A DNA stretch of 64,000 nucleotides. It comes from JANQRX01 sp963663975 (GTDB lineage Bacteria; Pseudomonadota; Alphaproteobacteria; Rhizobiales; Kaistiaceae). How positions within the stretch are numbered: position 1 is the first letter of the stretch; each line of letters starts with the position of its first letter. The stretch lies in assembly GCA_963663975.2 (NCBI GenBank), contig CAXXRA010000003.1, positions 70,263 to 134,262 of the forward strand, in the 5' to 3' direction. Positions 1-8,028 of this stretch are shown one piece after another. A program made the translations under genes and the position numbers. The notes below the pieces were generated by a model. That model was not told where the DNA came from. It did not search any database and saw only the letters and a program-made list of their open reading frames with translations.

Positions 1-33
1 ATCGTTTGAGAAATAACCACATATGAAGCGATA

Positions 34-807
34 ATGTTGGCGGCCGGGATTGGTGCAAGACTCGGATTTTCCGCCACCGAACTTCCGCCAAAAATCTTGT
101 TGCGCTTCGGCGGCAAATCGTTGCTGCAATACCATATCGAAATCCTCCAACGGCATGGCATCGATAAGTTGGTGCTCGGCGTGGGACATAAACACCAGGA
201 TATCGAGCGGGAGATCACCGCCCTGGGTGCCGAGGATTTTGTACGCATGGTGTTCAATGCGGATTACAGCGAAGGCAGCATGATCACATTGTGGACCTTG
301 CGCGAGGACTTGTCCTGCGGCGAGACGATCCTGCTGATGGATGGCGATGTGATCTATGACGAAGAGGTGGTGTCTTGCCTGGTCAAATCCCGGCATCGGA
401 ACTGCTTGCTCCTCGATCGGGACTTCGAGCCTGGCGATGAGCCTGTCAAGGTGTGTGTGTCGGACGGTGAGATCATTGAGTTCCGCAAATGGCTCAGCGC
501 CGAGTATGAGTACTGCGGTGAATCGGTGGGGTTTTTCAAATTGTCCGCCGAGATGGCTAAAAAGATCGTCCTTCAAAGCGAACTCTATCTGGCCCAAGGT
601 CGCCGCCTTGAGCCCTACGAGGAGGCCATTCGCGATGTTCTGTTGACCTCGCCACGCGGCAGCTTCGCGTTCGAGGACGTCACCGGCCTGCCTTGGATCG
701 AGATCGATTTCGCCGCTGACATCGAGCGTGCCAATGGCGAGGTCCTGCCGCGCATTCTGACGGCTGAGTGCAACCGCCGCGCGGCGATGATGATCAAAGG
801 AAATTAG
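34..807 (+). CDS. LicC-like nucleotidyltransferase
   Basis: Probable cytoplasmic nucleotidyltransferase of the LicC type, which activates phosphocholine or a similar head group as a CDP derivative. The 257-residue product opens with the nucleotidyltransferase signature AAGIGARLG (residues 3-11), has the lysine of PPKILL at residue 20 and a metal-binding DGDVIYD at 103-109. The next gene, 6 bp downstream, is LicD-like, which fits an activation/transfer pair that decorates a surface glycan. The start is odd: such proteins usually begin MKAIMLAAG. Here an ATG at 23 is followed by nearly that sequence but one base short, so the usable start is the ATG at 34, which removes part of the first beta strand. 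That may be a one-base deletion. The substrate is inferred from the neighbour only. Confidence 0.7.
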   Translation: MLAAGIGARLGFSATELPPKILLRFGGKSLLQYHIEILQRHGIDKLVLGVGHKHQDIEREITALGAEDFVRMVFNADYSEGSMITLWTLREDLSCGETILLMDGDVIYDEEVVSCLVKSRHRNCLLLDRDFEPGDEPVKVCVSDGEIIEFRKWLSAEYEYCGESVGFFKLSAEMAKKIVLQSELYLAQGRRLEPYEEAIRDVLLTSPRGSFAFEDVTGLPWIEIDFAADIERANGEVLPRILTAECNRRAAMMIKGN

Positions 808-813
808 ACAGAG

Positions 814-1857
814 GTGTGGCGCAAAACCTATGACGGATATCGAAGCGTCGGCCTCGCCCTTGCCCTGGTTGCCGGCCTCGCGATCACCAACATGAAACTC
901 CTGGCGATCCTGGTGACCGCCGCAACAATCGAACTGACCTGGTTCCTCCGCCAGCGTTGGGCCGGTCGGCGGCGTCAGCTTTATGCCTTGAACACGCATG
1001 ACCTGTCGGTCCTGGAGACCCAGGCAAAGGGTGATCTTGTGGAATTCCGAGTTCACCACGGCATCGGCGAACTAATGCTGGCAGGCGGCACCGTCCGTTG
1101 GCGAGGTTGCAGCAAACGGACACCACCCTGTCCTTTCAATCTCTACGTCAACCGTCTCGGCCTCAATACCGCGCCCTGTTGCCGCGAGCACCTGCGGGAA
1201 CTCTGCCATTATGTCGCCGCCTGCTTGAGTGAAATGGGGGTGGTGCACTGGCTGGAGGGCGGCAGTCTGCTTGGCGCCGTACGGGAGGGTGGTTCGCTGC
1301 TTGATTGGGAGGACGATGTTGACATCTCGGTCCTGCTCGACGCTGACATGACCTGGGAACGCTTGGCGAGCGGGCTTGCCGCACGTGGCGCGAGGGATGG
1401 TTACCATGTCGATCTTTTTGAGAAAAACGGCTTTGTCTCGATATTCTTCGATGCCCCGAAACGATGGCCGTTTCGCTGGGAGCGCAATCGACTGCGCGGA
1501 GAAATTAGGGCCGATATCGCGGTCTACCGACAGGTAACCAGCAACGGTGAAGCAGTGCTTGAAAGGCGAAGCTATAAGGGCGCTATACCGACCACCGAGT
1601 GCGGCGGCTATGGAGTGCCGCGCGAGCTTGTCCTGCCGACAATAACGATACCTTTCGTTGGCGGTAATTTCGCCTGCCCAAACCAACCAGAGGCATATCT
1701 GCGTGTCCTATATGGCGACTTCGAAGATGTCGAATATACCTACGTCGATCCGGCAGCAGCGGCGACCCGGCATCAAGCCGATGTGGCGACTAAGAACGTG
1801 ACGAATAAAACGTCGAAAGAGGTGCGTCAGTACGACGATCGCGACGATCTTCGCTGA
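814..1857 (+). CDS. LicD-family phosphotransferase-like membrane protein
   Basis: Probable LicD/Fukutin-type transferase, the family that moves phosphocholine or a related group from a CDP carrier onto a glycan. The 347-residue product has one or two hydrophobic helices at about residues 11-45, which would anchor it in the inner membrane. The family motif lies at 146-171: WLEGGSLLGAVR followed by the acidic metal site WEDDVDI. A GTG at 814 is taken as start; an internal ATG at 892 would cut off most of the membrane segment. It follows the LicC-like gene closely and is probably cotranscribed with it. Two cysteine-rich stretches (near 99-106 and 122-131) are unusual for LicD. The family assignment rests on the core motif; the transferred group and acceptor are unknown. 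Confidence 0.65.
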   Translation: MWRKTYDGYRSVGLALALVAGLAITNMKLLAILVTAATIELTWFLRQRWAGRRRQLYALNTHDLSVLETQAKGDLVEFRVHHGIGELMLAGGTVRWRGCSKRTPPCPFNLYVNRLGLNTAPCCREHLRELCHYVAACLSEMGVVHWLEGGSLLGAVREGGSLLDWEDDVDISVLLDADMTWERLASGLAARGARDGYHVDLFEKNGFVSIFFDAPKRWPFRWERNRLRGEIRADIAVYRQVTSNGEAVLERRSYKGAIPTTECGGYGVPRELVLPTITIPFVGGNFACPNQPEAYLRVLYGDFEDVEYTYVDPAAAATRHQADVATKNVTNKTSKEVRQYDDRDDLR

Positions 1858-1893
1858 TCGACAACGGACGGCTGAACTGTTCGCCCAGCGGTG

Positions 1894-2319
1894 TCAGTCC
1901 AGGGCCCGGCGAATCTTTTCGGCGTTGGCGGCCAGAATTTCGGGCGACTCCATCGCCCCGGTGTGGGGCCTGAGAGCCACCCCGTCGAAGCGCGGGATCA
2001 CGTGGACATGGAGGTGGAAGACCGACTGACCGGCCGCGGGCTCGTTGAACTGATGGACGCTGACGCCGTCGGCGTCGAAGGCGGCTTTGACGGCCTGGGC
2101 GATCTTCTGCGCCGCCGCCATCAACGGCCCCAGGGTCTCGGTCGAAGCATCGAGTAGGTTGCGCGCCTCCGTCTTGGGCAGAACCAGTGTGTGGCCCCGG
2201 CCCTGGGGCATGACGTCCATGATCGCGATGACCGCGTCGTTCTCGTAGACCTTCTCGGCCGGAATCTCGCCACGCAGAATCTTGGCGAAAATATTGTCGC
2301 TGTCATAGGTCGTGCTCAT
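1894..2319 (-). CDS. HIT family nucleotide-binding protein
   Basis: Small histidine-triad hydrolase (141 aa) of the Hint/HinT branch, expected to cleave nucleoside phosphoramidates or related nucleotides in the cytoplasm. The signature HLHVH is at residues 102-106, followed by VIPRF. The N-terminal part (NIFAKILRGEIP, residues 9-20) is typical of HinT proteins. The ATG at 2319 is used; a GTG one codon upstream is possible. The start overlaps the stop of the upstream GNAT-like gene (TGATG), so the two are translationally coupled in a three-gene minus-strand operon with the GDPD gene. Confidence 0.9.
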   Translation of the reverse strand: MSTTYDSDNIFAKILRGEIPAEKVYENDAVIAIMDVMPQGRGHTLVLPKTEARNLLDASTETLGPLMAAAQKIAQAVKAAFDADGVSVHQFNEPAAGQSVFHLHVHVIPRFDGVALRPHTGAMESPEILAANAEKIRRALD

Positions 2320-3653
2320 CACGGACTCCCGGTCTGGTCCGGGCGGTTTTGGCGAAACGGCAGAAATTTCGCAAGGGCCTCATGATCGATGGCGACTTGC
2401 AGGCGCTCGCGGCCCAGATAGTCGGCAACCGCCTTGCGAAACCCTCTGTCGCGGAGCCAGTGGGCCGAATAGGTCGTCGTCGGTTTGTACCCGCGAGCCA
2501 GCTTGTGCTCCCCCTGAGCACCGGCTTCGACCCGATCAAGGCCGTGGGCGATGCCCCAGTCGATGGCCTGATAATAGCAAAGCTCGAAATGGAGAAACGG
2601 TATGTTCTCCGTTGCGCCCCAGTAGCGGCCGTAGAGCGCGTCGGAACCAATGACGTTGAGCGCGCCGGCGATGTAACGCCCGTCGCGCCGGGCCATGATC
2701 AGCAGCAGCCGATCGGCCATGCGCTCGCCCAGCAGAGAGAAGAAACGGCGGTTGAGATAGGGGCGTCCCCACTTGCGCTCGCCGGTGTCCATATAAAACT
2801 CGAAGAAGGCATCCCAGATACCCTCCGTCAGGTCGGAGCCGGTCAGATGGGCGATGTCGATGCCGTCTTGGGCCGCACAACGACGTTCGCGACGTATGGT
2901 CTTGCGCTTTCGCGACACCAGTGCGGACAGAAAATCATCGAAGTCGCCGTAGTCTTCGTTGACGAAATGGAACTGCTGATCGTTGCGCAGCAGATAACCG
3001 TGCTTGCCAAGCAGGTCCCACTCACTTTTTTCGGCGAAGGTGACGTGGAGCGACGAGACGCCGAGTTTGGCGCCCAACTCGCATCCCGCGGCGGCCAGAA
3101 CGGCGCGGTGATGGTCGGCATCGGGAATATCGGCCACCAGCAGGCGCCGGCCGCTCACCGGGGTGAACGGCACCGATGCCTGGAGCTTGGGGTAGTAGTT
3201 TCCGCCAGCCCGCTCATAGGCGTCCGCCCAGCCGTGGTCGAAGACGTACTCGCCCATGGAATGGGTCTTGGCATAGCAGGGCATGATGGCAATCGGGGCG
3301 CCGTCGGCGTCGTCCAGGATCAGATGGCGGCCGAACCATCCCGTTTCATCACTGGCTGCTCCGGACTGCTCGAGCGACCACAGGAAATCGTGAGAGAGAA
3401 ACGGATCGTAGGCAAGCGCCGGGCGCGGGTTGTCGGCCGACAGCGGACGCGCGCTCGACCAGCCGGGATTGGCGCAGGCATCCCACGCCTGGCGCGGGAT
3501 CTCGTCCACGGACGAGACCACCCGCAGCGTCGCTGGTGGTGGAGGAGCGTTATCCAAATTGTCGCTCACGGATCGAACAGAACCAGTGTCGAATTTAGAC
3601 TTGCCGCGCCGTGGTGCAAGGCTGAGCATGACCCGGTGCACCGATCGGCTCAC
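2319..3653 (-). CDS. FemAB/DUF482-like GNAT family protein
   Basis: Member of the DUF482 ('peptidogalycan biosynthesis') group of GNAT-fold proteins related to FemAB. Function is not established in most bacteria; acylation of a small molecule or cell-wall precursor is assumed. The 444-residue frame contains the group's conserved features in order: the N-terminal DEIPRQAWDAC region (about 50-61), a middle RKRKTIRRER segment, GERKWGRPYLNRRFF, and the C-terminal block EAGAQGEHKLARGY. The GTG at 3653 overlaps the GDPD stop as GTGA, which supports coupling. An internal GTG at 3569 (residue 29) would remove a low-complexity leader that looks non-conserved, and may be the true start. It lies between the GDPD and HIT genes in one operon. 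Confidence 0.75.
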   Translation of the reverse strand: MSRSVHRVMLSLAPRRGKSKFDTGSVRSVSDNLDNAPPPPATLRVVSSVDEIPRQAWDACANPGWSSARPLSADNPRPALAYDPFLSHDFLWSLEQSGAASDETGWFGRHLILDDADGAPIAIMPCYAKTHSMGEYVFDHGWADAYERAGGNYYPKLQASVPFTPVSGRRLLVADIPDADHHRAVLAAAGCELGAKLGVSSLHVTFAEKSEWDLLGKHGYLLRNDQQFHFVNEDYGDFDDFLSALVSRKRKTIRRERRCAAQDGIDIAHLTGSDLTEGIWDAFFEFYMDTGERKWGRPYLNRRFFSLLGERMADRLLLIMARRDGRYIAGALNVIGSDALYGRYWGATENIPFLHFELCYYQAIDWGIAHGLDRVEAGAQGEHKLARGYKPTTTYSAHWLRDRGFRKAVADYLGRERLQVAIDHEALAKFLPFRQNRPDQTGSP

Positions 3654-4402
3654 CCGCGATCGGGATCAAACCCCTCGAAGATGATCTGATCGGCCCATTC
3701 GGCGGCCACCGACCGATCGTTCGGCGTGCGCACAGTCCAGGTCAGGAGTGGCAGGCCGATGAAGTGACGCAGGGCAAGGGGCGCCGAAGCGGGCAGCGCC
3801 GACACCTCATAATTGATGAAGTGGGGCCGCCCGATGATCGCCGGCAGAAGGTGGCGATAGGCCAATCGGCGCCATCGCGGCCATGTCGGCCAGCGATCCG
3901 CCGAGAACCGACTGGCGACCAAACCCCGCGGCAGTTCCGGCGCAATACGTCGCAACGAGGCAATCGCCAGATGATCAAAGGACATCACCGCTACGGCGCC
4001 GTCGTAGGCGGCGACGGTCTCGGCGACCACAAGTTCAAGCGGCCCGGCGCCCGACCAGTCGGTTTTCATCTCGATCAACAGCGGGACTTGGCCGGCGATC
4101 ACATCCAACACCTGCTCGAGGGTCGGGATGCGGGCCCGGCCTCCGGTCAGGCTGGCTGATCGCACATCGGCCAGCGTCATTCGACGGATGACGCCGGTCG
4201 ACGAGGTCAGACGATCCAGACGAGCGTCGTGGAAGACCACGACCCGGTTATCCGCCGTCAATCGGACGTCGACCTCAACCGCAAAGCCACTGTCGACCGC
4301 GGCACTGATCGCCGGCAGGGTATTCTCGACAATACCGGCGTCGATGCCGTGGAATCCACGATGGGCGATCGGACGCGCGGTCAGCCATGAAAGTCGGGAC
4401 AT
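3650..4402 (-). CDS. Glycerophosphodiester phosphodiesterase family protein
   Basis: GDPD-type phosphodiesterase (250 aa) that hydrolyses glycerophosphodiesters to glycerol-3-phosphate and an alcohol; no signal peptide is visible, so it is probably cytoplasmic. Active-site residues are in place: AHRG with H14, EVDVRL with E43 and D45, and VVFHD with H58. The frame stays open upstream, but that part is translated from repeat copy A, so the ATG at 4402 is taken as start. The C-terminal TPNDRSVAAEWADQIIFEG is a typical family tail. First gene of the GDPD-GNAT-HIT operon. Confidence 0.9.
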   Translation of the reverse strand: MSRLSWLTARPIAHRGFHGIDAGIVENTLPAISAAVDSGFAVEVDVRLTADNRVVVFHDARLDRLTSSTGVIRRMTLADVRSASLTGGRARIPTLEQVLDVIAGQVPLLIEMKTDWSGAGPLELVVAETVAAYDGAVAVMSFDHLAIASLRRIAPELPRGLVASRFSADRWPTWPRWRRLAYRHLLPAIIGRPHFINYEVSALPASAPLALRHFIGLPLLTWTVRTPNDRSVAAEWADQIIFEGFDPDRG

Positions 4403-4412
4403 CGGCGAAATT

Positions 4413-4628
4413 AGAGCGCTTCCGACCAACTCTGAGTCAATTCTGTTTCTGGATCGGTTCGGCGTTGGGCGCCTACCAATCGATAAACCCGAAGGGACGG
4501 AGCGATTTTGCGCCAACTCCTGCACCACGTCCCTCAACCGTTATCCCGATACGCTCATCGAACCTTGACTTGACCTCGTCGCAAAATCGCTCCCTCAGAA
4601 CTGGCTCAGAATTGGTCGGAAGGGCTCT
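4413..4628. repeat. TA-flanked palindromic repeat, copy A (MITE-like)
   Basis: 216-bp element with imperfect terminal inverted repeats of about 33 bp, starting AGAGCGCTTCCGACCAA and ending in the inverse TTGGTCGGAAGGGCTCT. T and A flank the two ends, as expected for a TA target site. Inside is the family's second conserved block (GATACGCTC, GAGCGATTTTG). It sits between the divergent... minus-strand GDPD start and the RidA gene end; the RidA TAG stop codon is built from its right boundary. Same orientation as copy D. Confidence 0.85.
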
Positions 4629-5085
4629 ATCCGGCGACGATCGCTTCGACCTCGACCGCCACCCCCAACGGCAACGACATCATACCGACCGCCGAACGGC
4701 TGTGGCGGCCGGCCTCTCCGAAAACCTCGACGATCAGGTCGGATGCACCGTTGATCACCTTGTGAGCGTCGGTGAATTCAGGCGTGCAATTCACGAAACC
4801 GGTCAGCTTGACGAAGCGCTCCACGGCGTCGAGCGAGCCCAGCTCGGCCTTCAAACTGGCCAGCACCTTGATCGCGCAGATGCGGGCGGCGGCCTGGCCC
4901 TGTTCAACCGTGAAGTCTTGGCCGAGTTTGCCGACATACTCTTCATCGGCACTTTGCGACGTTTGGCCGGAGACGAACAGAAGGCTCCCCGATCGCACCA
5001 CCGGAATGTAGTTCGCCGCAGCTGCACCAGGCGCGGGGATTTTGATCCCAAGGCTGGCGAGGCGGGTTTCAATCGATTCAGACAT
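4627..5085 (-). CDS. RidA family (YjgF/YER057c) protein
   Basis: RidA-family protein of 152 aa, of the subgroup close to the atypical 'YjgH/LPS-like' RidA homologues. Canonical RidA hydrolyses reactive enamine/imine intermediates; whether this copy does is uncertain. Visible features: GSLLFVSGQTS (about residues 32-42), AARICAIKVLASLKAELGSLDAVERFVKLTGFVNC in segments typical of the fold, and the C-terminal RSAVGMMSLPLG block with VEVEAIV. The usual catalytic arginine region is replaced by this RSAVG form. The ATG at 5085 begins MSESIETRLASLG; upstream sequence in frame is non-conserved. Its TAG stop is formed by the boundary of repeat copy A. Confidence 0.85.
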   Translation of the reverse strand: MSESIETRLASLGIKIPAPGAAAANYIPVVRSGSLLFVSGQTSQSADEEYVGKLGQDFTVEQGQAAARICAIKVLASLKAELGSLDAVERFVKLTGFVNCTPEFTDAHKVINGASDLIVEVFGEAGRHSRSAVGMMSLPLGVAVEVEAIVAG

Positions 5086-5200
5086 TTTTGCTTTCCGAGC
5101 CCGTGATGTGAGACAAATGTAGTCACTTAGAGCCCTTTCAGGGTTCTGACCCGATGATAGCAGGTTCCGAAAGCCCGCGGTGATGCCCGGGAGAAGACAC

Positions 5201-6019
5201 ATGGCCACCGCCACCGCTGCCTTCGCCCTGTCGGTGGCGCTTTTCGCCGCAGGAGCCACGGCAGGCGTTCAACTTGCGCCCCATCTGGCCGAGTACGATC
5301 TGTCGCTGGTGGGGCAGCCCGATGCTCCCGATATCGTCGCGGCCTCGGGCCGGCTGGTGCTCGAATTCACGGGGGCTGCGTGTGTCGGCTACACTAATGA
5401 CGCGCGCATTGTCACCGAAATCGAGACCGGCGATGGCGACCGGTTGATCACCGACGCCCGAACCAAGACCGTCGAGGCCACCGACGGCAGCATGGAATTC
5501 TTCAACGAGACCTTTGCCGAAGGTCGACGGGTCGAACTGTCCGTCGGGATTGCGCGCAGGGACGGCGAGGGACTTTCGGTCGACCTGACCGAACCGACGG
5601 AAGAGACGTTTTTTGTCGGCGGCGATCTCGCCTTTCCCACCGAACATGTGCTGGCCGTGCTTGACGCCGCGCGCCTCAACAAAACCTTCGTGGCGATCGA
5701 CATCTATGACGGATCGCAAGATGGTTCGCTGGTGGTCCAGACCGCAGCGGTGATCGGCGAGGCGCGCATCGATCCGTCTCCTGCCGGCGACGGCGCCGTT
5801 ATCGTCGAAGGCGGCTTTGCCGACATGACCCACTGGCCGGTGACGATCAGCTTCTTTGAGAAACGGGATGTGCGCGCCGACGTTGCGCCGGACTTCATGC
5901 TGAGCCTTCTGTTGTACGACAATGGCGTCAGCCGCAGTTATTTGATCGACTTCGGCGAGTTCGAGCTTCGTGGTCGCCTGACCAGCCTGAGGATGTTGCC
6001 GTTGCCGAGCTGCGGCTAG
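5201..6019 (+). CDS. eipB: EipB-like periplasmic protein (DUF1849)
   Basis: Periplasmic protein of the EipB/DUF1849 family, which is needed for cell-envelope integrity in Brucella and folds as a beta spiral. The 272-residue product starts with a clear signal peptide (ATAAFALSVALFAAGATAG) and continues LAPHLAEYDLSL. Two widely spaced cysteines, one in GAACVGY (about residue 61) and one three residues before the end (SCG), match the single conserved disulfide of EipB. The ATG at 5201 is preferred over GTG 5180 because GGGAGAAG lies just upstream. The TAG stop coincides with the left boundary of repeat copy B. It is divergent from the RidA gene. Confidence 0.85.
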   Translation: MATATAAFALSVALFAAGATAGVQLAPHLAEYDLSLVGQPDAPDIVAASGRLVLEFTGAACVGYTNDARIVTEIETGDGDRLITDARTKTVEATDGSMEFFNETFAEGRRVELSVGIARRDGEGLSVDLTEPTEETFFVGGDLAFPTEHVLAVLDAARLNKTFVAIDIYDGSQDGSLVVQTAAVIGEARIDPSPAGDGAVIVEGGFADMTHWPVTISFFEKRDVRADVAPDFMLSLLLYDNGVSRSYLIDFGEFELRGRLTSLRMLPLPSCG

Positions 6020-6289
6020 AGCATCTTCCGACCAATTTGACCCATTCTGACGGAGCTTCTTTGTGACAAGATCAAGCAAGGGATTGACGAGCGTATCTGG
6101 ATACGGTCGAGAGACCTTGCGCAGGAATTGGCGCAAAATAGTCCGTCCCTTCGGGTTTCACGATTGGCGGCCACCCAATGCCGAACCAATCTCGAACGAT
6201 GCGGTGCATCGCCCTTCGATCGTTTCAACACTGGATCGCCTCCCCAATCATGAAACAGAATTGCGTCTAATTGGTCGGAAAATGCTCTA
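6017..6289. repeat. TA-flanked palindromic repeat, copy B (MITE-like)
   Basis: 273-bp long-form copy. It starts TAGAGCATCTTCCGACC and ends GGTCGGAAAATGCTCTA, both ends carrying TA. The middle includes the inner palindrome GTATCTGGATAC and the long-form segment GTCCCTTCGGGTTTC. Its left TA is part of the eipB stop codon. Confidence 0.85.
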
Positions 6290-6327
6290 GCTCGCGTCGA
6301 GGGCCGACCATGGTCAGCCGCCCCAGC

Positions 6328-7620
6328 TTAGCGCTGCGGTGGTTTTGAACGGGACTCGCCACGGTCGGAATCGAACACCAGACCAAGCTCGACCGCGTCG
6401 TCGCCGAACTTGCCGCGGATCGATTCGACGGCGGCTTCAGCGGCGGCCCGCTTGCCTGCGTGTCGATCAACCAGATCTTCCGGGTCGGCCAGTCGGGGAT
6501 CGGTGAAATCGGAGATCCCGACGCCAATCAGGCGAAAGCTTGTGCCGTCAGCCTCACGGCTCAGCAGGTCTGCCGCGGCACCGTAAATGCGGTCGGCGAG
6601 TTGGGTCGGATCGGCCAGTTGGCGGCTTCGCGTCAGCGTTCTGAACGCGTCCGTTCGCAATTTGAGGGTAATGGTCAACCCCGCCAGGCCGGCGCGCCGC
6701 AGCCGACGGGCGACGCCCTCGCAAAGGGATCGCAGGCGGGCGCTGAGTTCATGCGGGTCGGCAATGTCGTCGGCGAAGGTGCGCTCGGCGCTGATACTCT
6801 TGGCGCCGCTGCGCGGTTCCACGCTCCGCCTGTCATCGGCGCGAGCGAGCCGGGCAAGGCGCAGGCCCATCGATCCGTATCGCCGGGCCAGTTCAGCCTC
6901 GTCCAATCTTTGCAGCGCGCGAATCCGGTGGATGCCGTCGCGCGCCAACCGTGCCTGCATGGCCTTGCCGACCCCCCAGATCAGGCTGACCGGCTTGTCG
7001 GCCAGGAACGAGGTCGCCTCGGCCTTGCCGATGATGGCGTAGCCACGCGGTTTTTCCAGATCGGAGGCGATCTTGGCCAGGAACTTGTTGAACGAGAGTC
7101 CGATCGACACCGTGATCCCGATCTCGGTTTCCACCTGTTTTTGGAGCCGGGCGAGGGCAAGGGCGGGGGCGGCGCCATGGAGCCTCTCGGTGCCCGACAG
7201 ATCCATGAACGCCTCGTCGATGGAGATCGGTTCGACCAGCGGCGTGAAAGACCGCATGAGATCCCTGACCTGGCGGCCGACGCGGCTGTATTTGTCGAAG
7301 TCGGGGCGAATCACCACCGCATCCGGACACGCCTTGAGCGCCTTGAACATCGGCATGGCCGAATGCACGCCGCGAATACGCGCGACATAGCAGGCGGTGG
7401 CGACAACGCCGCGCCTGCCGCCGCCGATGATCACCGGCTTGTCGGTGAGTTCGGGTTTGTCGCGCTTTTCGACCGCCGCATAGAAGGCGTCGCAATCGAG
7501 ATGGGCGACAGCGAGCGCGTCGAGTTCGTCATGGCGCAGGAGGCGGGGACTTCCGCAGACGCGGCAGCGATTTGCGGTGGCAGCCGTCGGCGAGAGGCAG
7601 TCGCGGCAAAATCCCGACAT
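6328..7620 (-). CDS. dinB: DNA polymerase IV
   Basis: Y-family translesion polymerase DinB (430 aa). Catalytic acidic residues are in LDCDAFYAA (D42) and SIDEAFMDL (D135, E136). The central SIGLSFNKFLAKIASDLEKP and the HhH segment SLIWGVGKAMQARL follow, then the little-finger domain. The N-terminus carries four cysteines in two CxxC pairs (C5/C8 and C19/C22), a zinc-ribbon-like extension seen in alphaproteobacterial DinB proteins. It stands alone between repeat copy B and the gat operon, transcribed away from gatC. No GTTC-N7-GTTC box was noticed upstream. Confidence 0.93.
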   Translation of the reverse strand: MSGFCRDCLSPTAATANRCRVCGSPRLLRHDELDALAVAHLDCDAFYAAVEKRDKPELTDKPVIIGGGRRGVVATACYVARIRGVHSAMPMFKALKACPDAVVIRPDFDKYSRVGRQVRDLMRSFTPLVEPISIDEAFMDLSGTERLHGAAPALALARLQKQVETEIGITVSIGLSFNKFLAKIASDLEKPRGYAIIGKAEATSFLADKPVSLIWGVGKAMQARLARDGIHRIRALQRLDEAELARRYGSMGLRLARLARADDRRSVEPRSGAKSISAERTFADDIADPHELSARLRSLCEGVARRLRRAGLAGLTITLKLRTDAFRTLTRSRQLADPTQLADRIYGAAADLLSREADGTSFRLIGVGISDFTDPRLADPEDLVDRHAGKRAAAEAAVESIRGKFGDDAVELGLVFDSDRGESRSKPPQR

Positions 7621-7740
7621 GAGCTGGCGAGACTACGGCCGGCCGCCGCGACGGACAAGCATCGAGTTGCACCCTTGCCGCCGGAAAAGCGCCTCTGGTA
7701 TAGGGCGCCCATCTTAGAAAACGGGTCCGGGCTCCGCGAA

Positions 7741-8028
7741 ATGTCGGTCGACAGAGAAACGGTCAAACGCGTCGCACATCTGGCACGTATCGCGGTCAGC
7801 GATGACGAGGCCGAAGCGCTCAAGGCCGACCTCAACAAAATCCTCGGTTTTGTCGACCAGCTCATCGAAGTGGATGTCAGCGATGTCGAGCCGATGGCTT
7901 CGGCCGGCGCATCGCAGACGAAATTGCGCGACGACGTTGTTGACGACGGTGACAAGGCTGAGGCCGTGCTGGCCAACGCACCCGACAGACGGGACGGATT
8001 CTTCGCGGTGCCGAAGGTGGTCGAGTGA
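7741..8028 (+). CDS. gatC: Asp-tRNA(Asn)/Glu-tRNA(Gln) amidotransferase subunit C
   Basis: Small scaffold subunit (95 aa) of the GatCAB complex, which converts misacylated Glu-tRNA(Gln) and Asp-tRNA(Asn) to the correct aminoacyl-tRNAs. It shows the usual order: VKRVAHLARIAVSD, the helical KADLNKILGFVDQL, VDVSDVEPMA, LRDDVV and the C-terminal FFAVPKVVE. The stop overlaps the gatA GTG start (GTGA). The ATG at 7741 is chosen because MSVDRETV is the conserved start; a longer open frame upstream is antisense to dinB. Confidence 0.95.
   Translation: MSVDRETVKRVAHLARIAVSDDEAEALKADLNKILGFVDQLIEVDVSDVEPMASAGASQTKLRDDVVDDGDKAEAVLANAPDRRDGFFAVPKVVE

Noticed and set aside
2349..3689. A 446-codon plus-strand frame opposite the GNAT-like gene
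   Set aside because: No domain or good composition; the minus-strand frame has clear family motifs and operon overlaps.
6460..8028. A 522-codon plus-strand frame ending in gatC
   Set aside because: Everything before 7741 is antisense to dinB; only the last 95 codons (gatC) are real.
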